Shown here: one piece after another, positions 1 through 12,130 of the stretch
How positions within the stretch are numbered: position 1 is the stretch's first letter
Layout of the letters: each line of letters starts with the position of its first letter
Origin: Aphrophora alni
Taxonomy: Eukaryota > Arthropoda > Insecta > Hemiptera > Aphrophoridae
Direction: 5' to 3'
DNA length: 64,000 nucleotides
NCBI GenBank assembly: GCA_963513935.1
Contig: OY740774.1
Coordinates: 96,479,668-96,543,667, forward strand
Notes under the pieces: model-generated
Told to the model about the DNA's origin: nothing
Databases searched by the model: none
Seen by the model: the letters and a program-made list of their open reading frames with translations, nothing else
Translations under genes and position numbers: made by a program

Positions 1-540
1 TTAATAAATGATACATATAATGGAAAGTTGTAGGCTATTTTAGATATTATTTTTTGGAAACTAATAATTTATGATATTATAGTAACCCATTTTGTATAAT
101 TACCACTCAAAAATGGTGTCACATTTAACAATTTGGGATTTAAGAAAATCTTTAAAACGTAATAAACACAACGTTAGGTAAAACGATGATAGAATAACGA
201 TTTTATAACAGAAAATAACAACTTACAGAATTTCATGGAAGAGATAATATTTGCTAACCAGAGTAAAAGTAACATTCTATGAAAACCTCAACAAATGTCA
301 GCTTGTTCAAATACACCCAGTGTTTCATGATACTGATTTGAAAAACTAACTGCAGTATTCGAAATTTTCTACTATACAAAACATCTTTAATAAATCCCAG
401 ATTTTGTAAACTCCAACAAAACGAATATTTCATAAAACGGTCGGTAATTTGAACAAAAATATGTGTGATATTTTGAAACTTTTTTAAAGTTATGTGAATA
501 GGAGTCGATAAAAATAATAATCATTTGCAATAAAATGCTT
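1..540. other. AT-rich intergenic or intronic DNA
   Basis: No credible gene, RNA gene or transposon was recognised. All frames are broken by frequent stops. Confidence 0.6.
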
Positions 541-550
541 ATCGGAACTT

Positions 551-602
551 CCACGTCACGCCATACTCACGTCACTATGGTGACGTCATCAAGGTGACGT
601 CA
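551..602. promoter_or_regulatory. Cluster of CRE (CREB/ATF-type) sites
   Basis: Two perfect TGACGTCA palindromes lie at 581-588 and 595-602, 14 bp apart. Two further CGTCA half-sites lie at 554-558 and 570-574, giving four CRE cores in about 50 bp. The tract is clearly richer in G+C than its AT-rich surroundings. ACGTCAC and GTGACGT around 569-586 also form a small inverted repeat. CREB/ATF bZIP proteins bind TGACGTCA in animals; that this cluster acts as an enhancer or promoter is inference, and no adjacent gene was identified. It could also be a piece of an unrecognised repeat. Confidence 0.45.
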
Positions 603-1240
603 TTCTGTGACACCCTGATCCTATTATCATATATATGTTGTGATGTTATACTACTTTCTCTTTTTCCGTCTAATGTAAATTGTGGGTTCTACAGTCATGA
701 AACTCTTTCCTACTTAGGTTACCATTAGAAACCGATTTCTTGTGATTTGGACTCTCTTACATCAAATTAATACTAGACGCACATTAATGATTATACTATA
801 GGATTGGGTTTAGGATCACATTTCCTTAAATCTAATGATAATACGTGATCACAACAGCATTTGAATTTGAAGATTAAACACATTTCTCAACTTTTAAAAA
901 AATAACAATTTAAATATTACAATAGTCAAACCATTTTACAAAATAAACTAGTACAATTATAGTAACTATGTATTTATAATGATAGTTTAATACTTTCCGT
1001 TTGTCAAAATAACATACTGTATTTTTCGTCTAACAGCCAGAAACATAAAACTAAATATTTCTGTAACGAGTAATTACTTTTTATTGTCCATGCGCGTTAT
1101 AATTTAGCACATGTTGGTAAGAAACTCAGAGCCTTTTTTATTTTAAAGAATAGAGGAAGATCATATTTGAAAATTATAAACTTATTGATTAGACACATCT
1201 TTTTTAGCCTACACATGAGGTTGTCTTGAGAGAAACGTAA
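603..1240. other. AT-rich DNA without recognised features
   Basis: No open frame or repeat of note was seen. Confidence 0.55.
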
Positions 1241-1298
1241 TATTAGGAAATGATTTAAATGTACACAATTCTCACAAATATATATATACTTAATTTCA

Positions 1299-1333
1299 GA
1301 AGCGTTTCGACGACAATGTCGTCATCATCAGTG
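1299..1333 (-). ncRNA. Hammerhead-ribozyme-like core, copy 2 (minus strand)
   Basis: This is the mirror copy of the core at 1394-1432. On the minus strand CTGATGA lies at 1331-1325, followed by the same 6-bp helix II with an ATT loop and then GAAAC. It differs after GAAACGC, where TT replaces GT. That breaks one of the two helix III pairs, so this copy should be weaker or dead. Confidence 0.4.
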
Positions 1334-1393
1334 ACAGTTACAAAGCAAAATTATAACTCTGCTTTAGTTAGTTATAATTTTGCTTTATAACTG

Positions 1394-1432
1394 TCACTGA
1401 TGATGACGACATTGTCGTCGAAACGCGTCTGA
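1394..1432 (+). ncRNA. Hammerhead-ribozyme-like core, copy 1 (plus strand)
   Basis: Order seen: helix I 5' side TCA 1394-1396; core CTGATGA 1397-1403; one extra T 1404; helix II GACGAC 1405-1410, loop ATT, GTCGTC 1414-1419; GAA 1420-1422; helix III AC/GT (1423-1424 with 1427-1428) closing a GC loop; C 1429 at the H17 position; helix I 3' side TGA 1430-1432. This matches the type I hammerhead layout, with the very short helix III known from hammerheads of Penelope-like retroelements. The predicted cleavage would follow 1429. The unpaired T between A9 and helix II is non-canonical, and helix I is only 3 bp. Activity, if any, may need a dimer. Confidence 0.5.
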
Positions 1433-1484
1433 AATAAAGTGTATATATTTGTGAGAATTGTGTACTTTTAATCATTTCCTAATA

Positions 1485-3248
1485 CATCTTTTTTGAACTA
1501 TTTTAATATGAACTATATATTTTTTAAATTGTAAAATCCTTAAATTTCAAATGATAAACATGAAAGTAATCAAATTCATAAGAAATATGATAATTTCGGT
1601 AGGCTCTACATACATACAAACAGAGACATACAAATGTATAGTAAAATTCAGATTAACCTAGAGAAAGTTCATATTTCTTAAATTAGCTTCAAGTGTACAG
1701 TTCTGCATGAAGAACAGAGTATCAATTCTTTACAGATGTTTCTGGATCGGACGAAATCCCGCTAAAATCACGACTGCTTGGACTTGTAGGTTAAATTTAA
1801 ATGGACTTCATTAGTTAAATTTAAAACAATCATTGTAGTTAAATATATCTTCAAAGTACTAGCATTCATTTCACATTTTTAGTAATTTATTACCCTTCAA
1901 CTTTCGATTTAATCTGCAGCTTTGTTTTATGCTAACATAAAAGTGGATCATCATTTTGTATTATCTATCAACAATTCTACAACAATCGATGACAGCATTA
2001 CAACTTTTCAAAGGTCCCATCTGTTATGTCCGCTACAGCGTAAGCCAATTATTTTATTAAAGCGCGAGAGTTAAATAGACTCAGAGAGTAAAAGGGATTC
2101 ACAAAATCTGGAATATACATCTCACACGTCGTTAAATCTCTTTTATTGTATTCAGCAAAAGCGAAAGATACTAAACTATCCTAGATATTAAAAATGTATG
2201 TCCCTCAGGATTATAAAATAGGAAATTGTAAACAAATTGTCCTATATTTATACCATGTATTATGTATTCCATTGCTGCTATATCATTTAAATATATATTA
2301 TAAAATAATAATCCTCTATATACATACTAATATATACCAAGTCTCGCAACCAACATAATAGTAATATGCACAGAATGCTACGGATAATGGTATGCAATAA
2401 TATTTAATACAAAGTGAATTCCTGTTACACCGTGTACGTCTTCTATAAATTCTAATTAGAGAACATCACTATTCAATTTGAATCCATCATATCAAGACAA
2501 TATGAATTAAGTTTAAACAAATGGGAATTATCTTCTTGTAATAAAGTTTTTACAATGTTTCCTTAAAGTAAACTATATAGTAGCTAACGGTAATTACGAT
2601 TATTTCAAAACAGGGAGTGATTTATATTTTTAGATGTATATGACTTACATATATATTTGGTGAATTTAACTTAACAAAATTCATCAAATTATATATTTTA
2701 ATTTTACAATTTTTTGACTAGAGTTAATTTAAGTTTATATTTTATAAATTATATACAGATTGATAATTAATATAAAGGGGATATGTGGGGATGAAATTAT
2801 AGATCTGAGGGTAAGAAAAAACAAACGTATATTAATATGTGATGTAAGAAGCTCATTTTCCACTTGAACTCTGGCTGTAAAACCCTTTAAAATGCTGTAC
2901 AACTTGGCCTATGCTTTCATGTAAGATTTTCTTTGTACTCCTGATGGGACGTCCCCCCCCCCTGTTCCTACGCTGTCACTCTTGGTGGGTAAGAATATTT
3001 CTTTAGGTTCATAGTGTAAGTCAAGTTTTTCAGCCTTCCAGTGTCATCTAAACAAAAAAATATTGAACAGGTGCGGGACTTTTTGTACACCTGGTATAAT
3101 AAAAGTGGATTTTACTGATTAAACGTCTGTTGTATTTTATAATTGAAGACTTAAGTTTTAAATAAAAATAAAAAAGATAAAACTAACCGTAATACGAATA
3201 TATACTCGAAACTTATCGAATTAAACTGAATTTCAAATATAGAAATTT
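1485..3248. other. AT-rich DNA; one C10 run
   Basis: No gene was recognised. A run of ten C at 2953-2962 stands out in DNA this AT-rich. Around 1990-2110 the base composition is somewhat more balanced, but no frame or known repeat could be assigned. Confidence 0.5.
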
Positions 3249-3371
3249 TAATAATATTTCAAGTAAAAAATATACGACCTAGACTGGGAATCGAACCCAG
3301 GAACTTTGGCTTTACGCTTGAAATATTACATTGAAATATTAGGCTTTGCATTTTTCACTTGAAATATTATT
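3249..3371 (-). mobile_element. tRNA-like SINE fragment inside a short inverted repeat
   Basis: On the minus strand 3300-3284 reads as a tRNA T-arm: CTGGG, loop GTTCGATT-type, CCCAG, with five perfect pairs. It contains the RNA polymerase III B-box GGTTCGATTCC. It is followed by TCTAGGTCGTATATTTTTTACTTGAAATATTATT-type sequence also seen downstream of a similar T-arm near 45.8 kb. No convincing D-arm or A-box was found upstream, so this is not an intact tRNA gene. The flanks AATAATATTTCAAGT (3249-3263) and its complement (3357-3371) form an inverted repeat around it. Best read as a tRNA-derived SINE relic. Confidence 0.5.
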
Positions 3372-3904
3372 GTATATTGAATACTTGCTAGTAAAAACGT
3401 ATAAGCGAGAAAATCAAATAATTAAAAAATCAATAGAAATTTTAATGACTTAAAAATTCATTATGGAAATCTGATACATGATACTATTAAATCTATTCAT
3501 CTGTCTTATTTATTGATTTTATTAATCACTGTACGTAGTTAATTCAAAAATTAGAGTAGTATTTAAATAAATGTTATATTACATATATATATTGAATTAA
3601 AAATCGAAATGAAACGTATTCCCTCTTACGTCTGTGAACGTATTCCATATTTCATCATAGTAATATACCTTACCATTTAGTTAATACCATATCCCCTCAA
3701 AATGATTTCTTGACATTTAAAAATAATTAATGTTTTATTCCGTTTTTTTTTTTTAAATTCAAAATTTCATTTTAAATATATCATAGTTTTGATTACTTTA
3801 ACAGTTTAAAAAGTGAAATAATTCAAAAATAACATATAGTATATATTAGTTTTGCCCCGCCCTTAGTTGGTATTATAATTAAAACAACATCATTACCATT
3901 TTCA

Positions 3905-4056
3905 TTTAGTATATTACTATTATTGTCTTTTCATGCAATTAAGTACAAACAATGAAGTCGGAATTTCTTCAGAGACAAAAGCGGATTTGGAAAATGCCAT
4001 AGTTGAGCCCGAATGCAATCAATGCGACACAATGCATACCGACAGCTAAGAAAGTT
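3905..4056 (+). repeat. Dispersed repeat C, copy 1 (sister at 11.32-11.47 kb)
   Basis: About 150 bp are clearly homologous to 11319-11473 in the same orientation; AAGTACAAACAATGAAGTCGG is shared exactly except for its edges. A short frame (3933-4049, 38 residues) starting MQLSTNNEVGISSE is kept in the sister as VQSSTNNEVGITSE, and both frames end at the same place. However, parts of the alignment need compensating indels, which fits a neutral repeat at least as well as a coding exon. Function is unknown. Confidence 0.5.
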
Positions 4057-5204
4057 ATAGATAGGAATGACTAGGAATGACTACTACAATCACACAACAG
4101 TGTTATTAATTCTACTACCGTAAAGCCAAAATTTAAAAGTTACCCATTTCATTATTTAAAATTTTTAAACAAAATTAAGAACAAAAATTGAAATTAGAAA
4201 TCTCATTAATGAGGAGTATTGATTTATTTTACACGGAAATTATAAGTAACTAAATTTGTGTTTATTATATTCGCATAAACATTTTAGAATTGATAATTTT
4301 AAGTCAACTTTCTGAGAACCGTCGTAAACATCATAAGAATTTATTATTTCATATTTTTATTTACAGAGTACAAAATGAATTATTTTATAAATGGATCAGT
4401 GTAAAATATACTAGACTATAAAATCTAGAAATATTAATAGTCATTTATTCAATACTTTTAAAATACTGACGTTTAATCATTATCTAAGAAGTAGCTCATT
4501 ACATTTAATGAATTTTAAGATTGATAAAGTACAGTATATTAGAATAAATATTTTACATAATATATTAATTTGTAAATAGTACTCCTAATAACAAATTAAA
4601 ACTAGTTAACATTTATTTATTCAAAGCTTTTGAACTAAGTATAGCTACATTTACATATATTCATTATAAATGGGTTATATTTTACAAACTAATGGATATT
4701 TAAATTAGAGAATAACTTCAACGTCACTATAAAATATTTCAAATACGTCGTTAATTTATCAATAGTATATATAATAACAAATTTAACGAGTAGCATATTT
4801 ATCAATTTGTGTAGATCAAAAATCAAAATATATGCATTTATAGATCTTATTATTCTCGAAAATTAACTACAACATGATATAAATGAAATGAATTTTTGTT
4901 TGAGTTTTAATATTTATATTCGACGATCTTACATAATAACATTGTGCTATAAAATCTACCAAAAAGTGAGAAATTCAACACATAAAGCACTTTTTCAATA
5001 AGTGTTTGTAGATTAGGTGTATTACCTCCTGTGTGCTTTATATACTTGTTTAAATGGCGTTTTATCAATAAATAGAATATTTTTTAATGTTCATATACAA
5101 GACAATGTTACATACAAGATATTCCTATATAACCTACCAAAAGAGAAGAGATATTCAACTCATAAAGGATTATTTTTTAAACAGTTTGACATTGCGTTAA
5201 TTAA

Positions 5205-5212
<8 letters not shown>
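4057..5212. other. AT-rich DNA without recognised features
   Basis: Nothing supported. Frames here are short and low complexity. Confidence 0.55.

Positions 5213-5296
<84 letters not shown>
5213..5296. repeat. (AT)n microsatellite, about 84 bp
   Basis: Uninterrupted AT dinucleotides. The apparent 101-residue frame around it (5017-5322) owes its length to the IY repeat and is not a gene. Confidence 0.97.
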
Positions 5297-5298
<2 letters not shown>

Positions 5299-7152
5299 TC
5301 TTACTTTTATTTTGTCCTTTAAGTAATATGCATTTAAAAAATAATAATTCCCTAAATTATTAGCTGCTGTTGAAATAATATTTTTAGGCTCTCAAAGCTT
5401 AAATTTCATGGTAACATCTTCCAAATTGAAGATGGCGAATTAAGTTAGTTGTATATTTATTGGAAATTTTAAGTAATTACACCATTCCAAATATTTCTCT
5501 CCCACGGTCTTGTCCCTTAACACGTGGAATGATAATAAAAATATGTACAGATGAAATTATGTAATATTATTAGAATCAAATATGATGTCACAAAAAAAGT
5601 GTTTTAATAACATTATGTAAAATAATTATAAAATCGCAGTTTATTTGATTTCTTAATGAAAGTGAACTTACTATTTATTAAATTATTTAGAAAAAACTCA
5701 TATTTAGATATATTATAATGTTAGGATGAAGTTCAATAGATATATATTGTATCATTAACAATTAAAAAAACACTTCGTTGTTTTAAATTGATTGATTTAT
5801 ATGATTAGCCTAATTAGTAAATTTACCACCAACTAATTACTGGATAAAGTACTTACAACAAACATGAAGTGAACATAAATTTTTGTTTAAAAGTTGTTCC
5901 GAAAGAAATTAATGTTTAAATCATTTAATGATTCGTTATTGAAAGAAAAATAACAATTGAAGACATACTTCCCTACCTAATTGTACATTATTTTTTAATA
6001 TACATTTTATATATTCCTTTTCTAACCTTTAAATATTTCATGTACGAAATTGAAATATATTTATAAAACTCAATAACATTTCCACTATGATAAAAACGAA
6101 AATGTTGACAAATTGTATTGAATCAATGGAAAAAATGTCAACATTTTATTCAGATCTGTTTACCAGATACTTAAATTCGATTTGGTTTTTATCTTTGGCT
6201 TACAAATTGGGTTAATTTACAAAAATATTTTTAAAACATTAATTCATATAACTTTGTATACACCACTCTACGTGTTCATTTCAGCTGATATATACATTAT
6301 TTTACAAAGCATCACTATAGTGTCAACAAGCCTCCATTTTCATTGTATGTTGTATTCAATAAATTTAATAACGTCAAAATAATAATTATTTCAAGGAAAT
6401 TTTATTTTGTGTACTCTTGTTAAACTTGAACATTATTATTTGATATGTCACCATTTTTAATTATTTTTCCATTCTATTCTTGCACTAATATATATCCCGT
6501 AGTTATCGGAAGAAGTTCTAAAAATCACCCGTGTTAACTAAACTATACTAAAAGTCCTGTCTTTTATTGAGCGTCAAAGCTAAAGGAGACCAATTAGAAT
6601 TAGGATTCCACAAATTGGGAGAATGTTGCTGACAGTTGTTAAAAAAGTTTTGTTGCATGTCAGCACGAAACGAAGCAAAGTTGCCAAGTCTAGAATTTTA
6701 AAACTTCCGTTGACTTCCTACCGACGTTAGTAAGTACTGTATATAACGAAAACATAAATAAAAACTAAAAAGTACTAATAGTCTTCAATGTAATGACTAT
6801 GTAAATGTTAATATAATACGTGTTATTAGTCAATAATAAATAATAATATATTTCTTTGAGATTTTAACAAACAAAAATGAAAGTTACTTTGGCACAAAGC
6901 AATTGATATTCACACGACTAACAACATTCCCTTCAATGTAACAATTTAAACATCTACTAAATCTTTTCAAACATACAACGCTTACATAAAATATACAATC
7001 TATATTTTTGTTGCCCTATTTCAATGTAATATTCCTTAAAATATCACTTTTCTACTTTACGAATAGTGCTTGCTTTGACTTCTAAATACACAATATACAA
7101 TTTGATTTTGTAAGTAATTTTAAACAGACACGTAATGGAGTGTAAGAAGGTG
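5297..7152. other. AT-rich DNA; no gene recognised
   Basis: The stretch 6540-6740 is less AT-rich but shows no long frame or recognisable repeat. The 66-codon frame at 6182-6382 is hydrophobic by AT-rich codon content, and no family was recognised. Confidence 0.5.
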
Positions 7153-7250
7153 TTTTTTTTTGTTGTTGTTGTTGTTGTTGTTGTGTTTATTACCTACCAG
7201 AAGGGTGCTCTTAGAGGGGGACACAGTTCCTACTGGACGACCTCTAATAT
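7153..7250 (-). mobile_element. Possible 3' tail of a retroelement with (CAA)n
   Basis: Read on the minus strand, a less AT-rich stretch (GTAGGAACTGTGTCCCCCTC, then GAGCACCCTTCTGGTAGGTAAT) runs directly into about eight CAA units and an A run (7184-7153). SINEs and some LINEs end in short tandem repeats of this kind. ATTACCTACCAGAAG, the complement of part of this unit, recurs near 60311-60325. The fragment is too short to assign to a family. Confidence 0.35.
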
Positions 7251-7694
7251 ATTATACAATTAGTTGTGTATGTATGTATTGAACAGAAACCTAAATTAAA
7301 GAGATGTTCTTTTTTTTTCTTTTTTTTTTAACCCATAACTACCTCCATGATGGATCCTTATAAAAACAGACATACATATTAGTTAAATAAATAACATATT
7401 AGTTATTTAGCTGTCGTCTCATTAAGTATTATGTTTAATTTTGTAACGTATACAATCACCCCTTTTCTCTATTGACTTAACAACTGTTAATGAAACTAAA
7501 ACATTTTGCATAAAATATGGGATAAAATTAAACTTGGTTTCTACAAACTAATTTTTTTAAATATATAAAATAACCTAACATAACCCTGTCTAAAATTAAG
7601 ATTTTTATAAATATTATAACTGGAAGATGGAATAAATACAATATTTAATAAAATAAAATCATATAATATGTAACAAGATGACACATACATACTA

Positions 7695-7696
<2 letters not shown>

Positions 7697-7753
<57 letters not shown>
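7697..7753. repeat. (AT)n microsatellite
   Basis: About 57 bp of AT dinucleotides. Confidence 0.97.
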
Positions 7754-7756
<3 letters not shown>

Positions 7757-7881
7757 GTATTTATAGACTTTGCATAAACAATTGCAATTTCAAGTTAGGT
7801 TTAAATACCTTAGCCTTATATCAAAAATAAAATATACATAATTTACCTTTACTGGTACTGACTGTCTTCTCAAAAAAAAGA

Positions 7882-7885
7882 ATAT

Positions 7886-7941
<56 letters not shown>
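7882..7941. repeat. (AT)n microsatellite, interrupted
   Basis: About 60 bp of AT dinucleotides with one short A-rich interruption near 7898-7900. Confidence 0.95.
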
Positions 7942-7945
<4 letters not shown>

Positions 7946-8032
7946 TATGGTCGCAATAATCTCTAAGTTAAAGGCATAGGTAAATTAATACCATTATATA
8001 AATATGTGTATCTGTTGCACCATGTTTCGTAT

Positions 8033-8035
<3 letters not shown>

Positions 8036-8093
<58 letters not shown>
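8036..8093. repeat. (AT)n microsatellite
   Basis: About 58 bp of AT dinucleotides. It is the third such tract within 400 bp. Confidence 0.97.
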
Positions 8094-8094
<1 letters not shown>

Positions 8095-10355
8095 TAGAAT
8101 ATCGTGCTATTTTTTCCCAACATTTATAATATACAATATCTAGAGCTATTCGAATTTTATTTTGGAAGTATGTATACCTGATTTATTATCATAATTAAAA
8201 ATATTAATGTATCTTATTACATATTTTTTAAATGGCTTACATAAACAAAACATACTTGTTTATTATGTATTATTTCATTTCGTTGTGAATACTTCTATCT
8301 TGATTGTAGGAAACTAATCACCGTTTCATATTTCTGAAGTCAAATATGGCCAATGTATAAGATGCAAGATAGTTACAGAATGTACTTTTTCCCCTCATTA
8401 ATTATACGGCAGAAACAAATAAACAATACAAAAATATATATATTTAAAAAAACAATTTAAATGTTGAACACTTCCATTTTGTATATATTGTGGAAGCACG
8501 ATATTTTCATGTAAATCCAATACAACAATTCTACAGCAAACACGCAAATAAATATTAATCCAGTCAAAGACAATTTAATTGGGACGCAGGTGGTTTTAAC
8601 TGATGAAAATGAATGAATACTAATGTGAATGAATACTTAGAGCAATTATTGTTAAAAGGTTTAGTATTTAAGAACCTATTATAAAATTTATTTTACTGTT
8701 AAAAGCTTGATATTTTTTGTATTCTAACTATAAGAAAAATTAATTTTATTAGTATAAACAATTAATAATTTAATTAAGAAGCAGATACATTTATAAAAAA
8801 TATATATTTAAATAACTTGTAACTTGATAATTTAAAACAAATATATAATGTATATGTATGATTTATTTAAAACTTCTATAGTTAATAAAAAAACTAAGCT
8901 CAATCTATTAGAACTATCTTAAATAAAATAATACAGAGTGACTTGAGATAATAAATAATACAAAAGTGAGGGTAACTTGAGATAAATTGCAGTAAACAAA
9001 ATTAATATTACGGTATACACTATTTATACAACAAATTGTATTTATTATTATTTTTTTTTTTTAGCAACAACCACGCGGATGATCAGAAATTAGTAATATA
9101 AATTTTAAAATAGATGGAAATTAAAGCATAGAAACTCATATTGATGTTAAAAGAATGTAAAAATGTGGATTTTAATAAGAAAACAATGCAATGTGAGTCT
9201 AGATAGATACGTGAGTAGGAAGTATAGAACGTGTAGTTAAGAGACGACAAAAGATTGTAAAAACTACCGATTTTTTACATGGGTGAAGATAATATTAATT
9301 ACGGGATTATTAGATAATATTTTAATAATAAACGTTTAATCTATATGTATACATAAATTGCATCCAAATCAAATTGATACATTGAACATTAAAATATAAA
9401 CAAAATATAAAAATACAACTTTAGAAAAAGAGTTTGTTTTATAGCTGTTTTTTTTTTTTTTTAAATAATTCTAATTAACTTATTAATGATCATTAAAATG
9501 TTTCAACTCTTATATTATCAGTTTAAAACGTAACTAGAACATGTCCCTACCGTTTGCGGTATGCAAAAATTCGGTCCAGAGACAAAAGTAATTAATATTT
9601 TCTATTAATTATCTGTATGTGGCTGTTTTGTATTTGATGTATTTTCATCATAGCAATTCAAGTTTGTTTTAAATTAGTATGATAGAAGATAGATAGATGA
9701 AAGAAAGAGTGACATATAGCCTCTATATTCAGTATGATTTAAAAAATATTACGTATCTCCTATATAAACATACATCTTTATCTGGAAATTTAGCCATGTT
9801 ATATTATTTATCATTATATTTGTTATAATTGTTGCCAAAAATAATGTGCATCTAAAATTACAAATTAATTATTACTAACCTGTATAACCATTCTTCACAC
9901 ATACTTTGGATAAAATCCACACATACATTAAATGAATGAAGTTATTAGTTTTTATCTGCTATTATTTAATTTATAGAAAATAATCTTTAAACTATTTAAA
10001 AATAGTGATATTTATTTATTAATTTTTTTTTTTTTGTTCCATTTTTAAAAATTTAAGTTTCAATAATTTTAATGTATGATATATTTGTTTTTTTATACGT
10101 ACGTGTGGGGTGAATTGCGTGTATCTGTTTCTATAAGTTTATTTAACTTAGAGTGTTGGTTCATTAAAAAATAAACTGCGAAACACTATTTCTAGTTACT
10201 TTAATGATATTTGATGCGTTGATTTAAAGGCTTTTAATTATGTGGCAGGAAAACAGTTTAAATATTTAACTAGACAGTTCAGCGTTTTGTTTTCATGTAT
10301 GTGATGATGTTTTATTTTCTTCCACCAAGTACTATTAAACATTCATATTTATTGC

Positions 10356-10360
<5 letters not shown>
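8094..10360. other. AT-rich DNA without recognised features
   Basis: Frames are short. There are several T runs of 12-15 bases, such as near 9050 and 9450, and nothing else was supported. Confidence 0.55.

Positions 10361-10436
<76 letters not shown>
10361..10436. repeat. (AT)n microsatellite
   Basis: About 76 bp of AT dinucleotides, followed after GGT by a further short tract. The 70-codon frame spanning it is an artefact. Confidence 0.97.
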
Positions 10437-10438
<2 letters not shown>

Positions 10439-10979
10439 TATATATATATAATATTCATTTTGTTTTGTATTAAATATACACACAATATACAGACAATGTA
10501 TTGGTGATTTTCTTTGTTAAAGCAGGTATTATGTTACGATAAACATTGCTTAAAAGATCTGAAAAGTTGCCAACGCTTTGGTTTGTGATAGCGCTTCAAC
10601 GGCTATGATGTTTACCTCTTACTATTAATTTATTTGTAGTATGTTGACTTATTGCAAAAACATTTTAAATTTAGTTTATGAAATAGTTATACTCTCATCC
10701 ATTTAATATTTCATAACGTTTTATGGAAAAATCATTACACTATCCACAACAAAAGGAACGGGAACTTAATGATATTTCAAAAACGTTTCAAATTATTAAT
10801 ATTTAAATAAAAAACAAATATATATTCATCATTTTGTTTATAAATTTAATTGTAAAAACATTCGGGTTTTGGACTTTGTCAATAAACATCCTTTAGTCAC
10901 AAAACGTTACAGGCTGATATTTCCTAGCTCATATTATTCAACTTGATGTTTCTTGATCGGAATGTATTCCTATGTTTAT

Positions 10980-11051
10980 GTTTTTTTTTTTTTTTTTTTT
11001 TTTATTTTATTTTATTTTTTTTTTTATTATTATTTTTTTTATTTTTTTTTT
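10980..11051. repeat. T-rich low-complexity tract
   Basis: Runs of T broken by single A residues. On the minus strand this is an A-rich tract that could be a worn retroposon tail, but no recognisable body precedes it. Confidence 0.9.
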
Positions 11052-11318
11052 GCAAATTACAATATTTTAAACGGTTTTACCATGTTAAATGTTTTATTTT
11101 ACTAATTAAAGTAGAATTTAGGAATAAGTTCTACGTTAGTTATCCTAAATTTATTTTATTGAACAATTTATTTTTAACTTATCTTACTTTTATGTAAGAG
11201 AGTAACGTGATAATAAGTTCTGAAATAAATATAAAATGCTATACCTAATTTATTTTTATTCCAAAGAATTTCGTTACACCTTAGATTAAAAACAATAGCA
11301 TCAAAATTTGCATTTCGT

Positions 11319-11473
11319 ATATTATTATTATTATTGGGATTTCGTGCAATCAAGTACAAACAATGAAGTCGGAATTACTTCAGAGAAACAACGGAAATCT
11401 GAGAATGTCATTGTTGAGCGGAATATGCAATGTAATCAGTGGAAGACAATGGATTCCGACAACTAAAGTTGTT
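11319..11473 (+). repeat. Dispersed repeat C, copy 2
   Basis: Homologous to 3905-4056. The conserved frame (11344-11466, 40 residues before the stop) reads VQSSTNNEVGITSE at its start and ends SDN-stop, against TDS-stop in copy 1. Upstream ATTATTATTATTATT matches the ATTACTATTATT region of copy 1. It has no start codon at the equivalent position (GTG replaces ATG). Confidence 0.5.

Positions 11474-12130
<657 letters not shown>

Larger units (their letters stand above)
1241..1484. mobile_element. Foldback (palindromic) element carrying two hammerhead-like cores
   Basis: The two halves are near-perfect reverse complements. TATTAGGAAATGATT at 1241-1255 matches the complement of 1470-1484, and homology continues inward through CACAATTCTCACAAATATA and the GTTTCGACGACAATGTCGTC block to a centre near 1360. 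Each arm contains one CTGATGA...GAAAC core, the left on the minus strand and the right on the plus strand, facing each other. No protein is encoded. No convincing target-site duplication was seen outside the arms. The structure suggests a non-autonomous foldback element or a head-to-head dimer of a short ribozyme-bearing retroelement end. An alternative is a simple inverted duplication at a double-strand break. Confidence 0.7.

Noticed and set aside
3284..3300. A functional tRNA gene
   Set aside because: Only the T-arm is present; no acceptor, D-arm or anticodon arm could be folded.
5017..5322. 101-codon frame with an IYIYIY repeat
   Set aside because: Its length comes from the (AT)n tract; no domain or coding signature.
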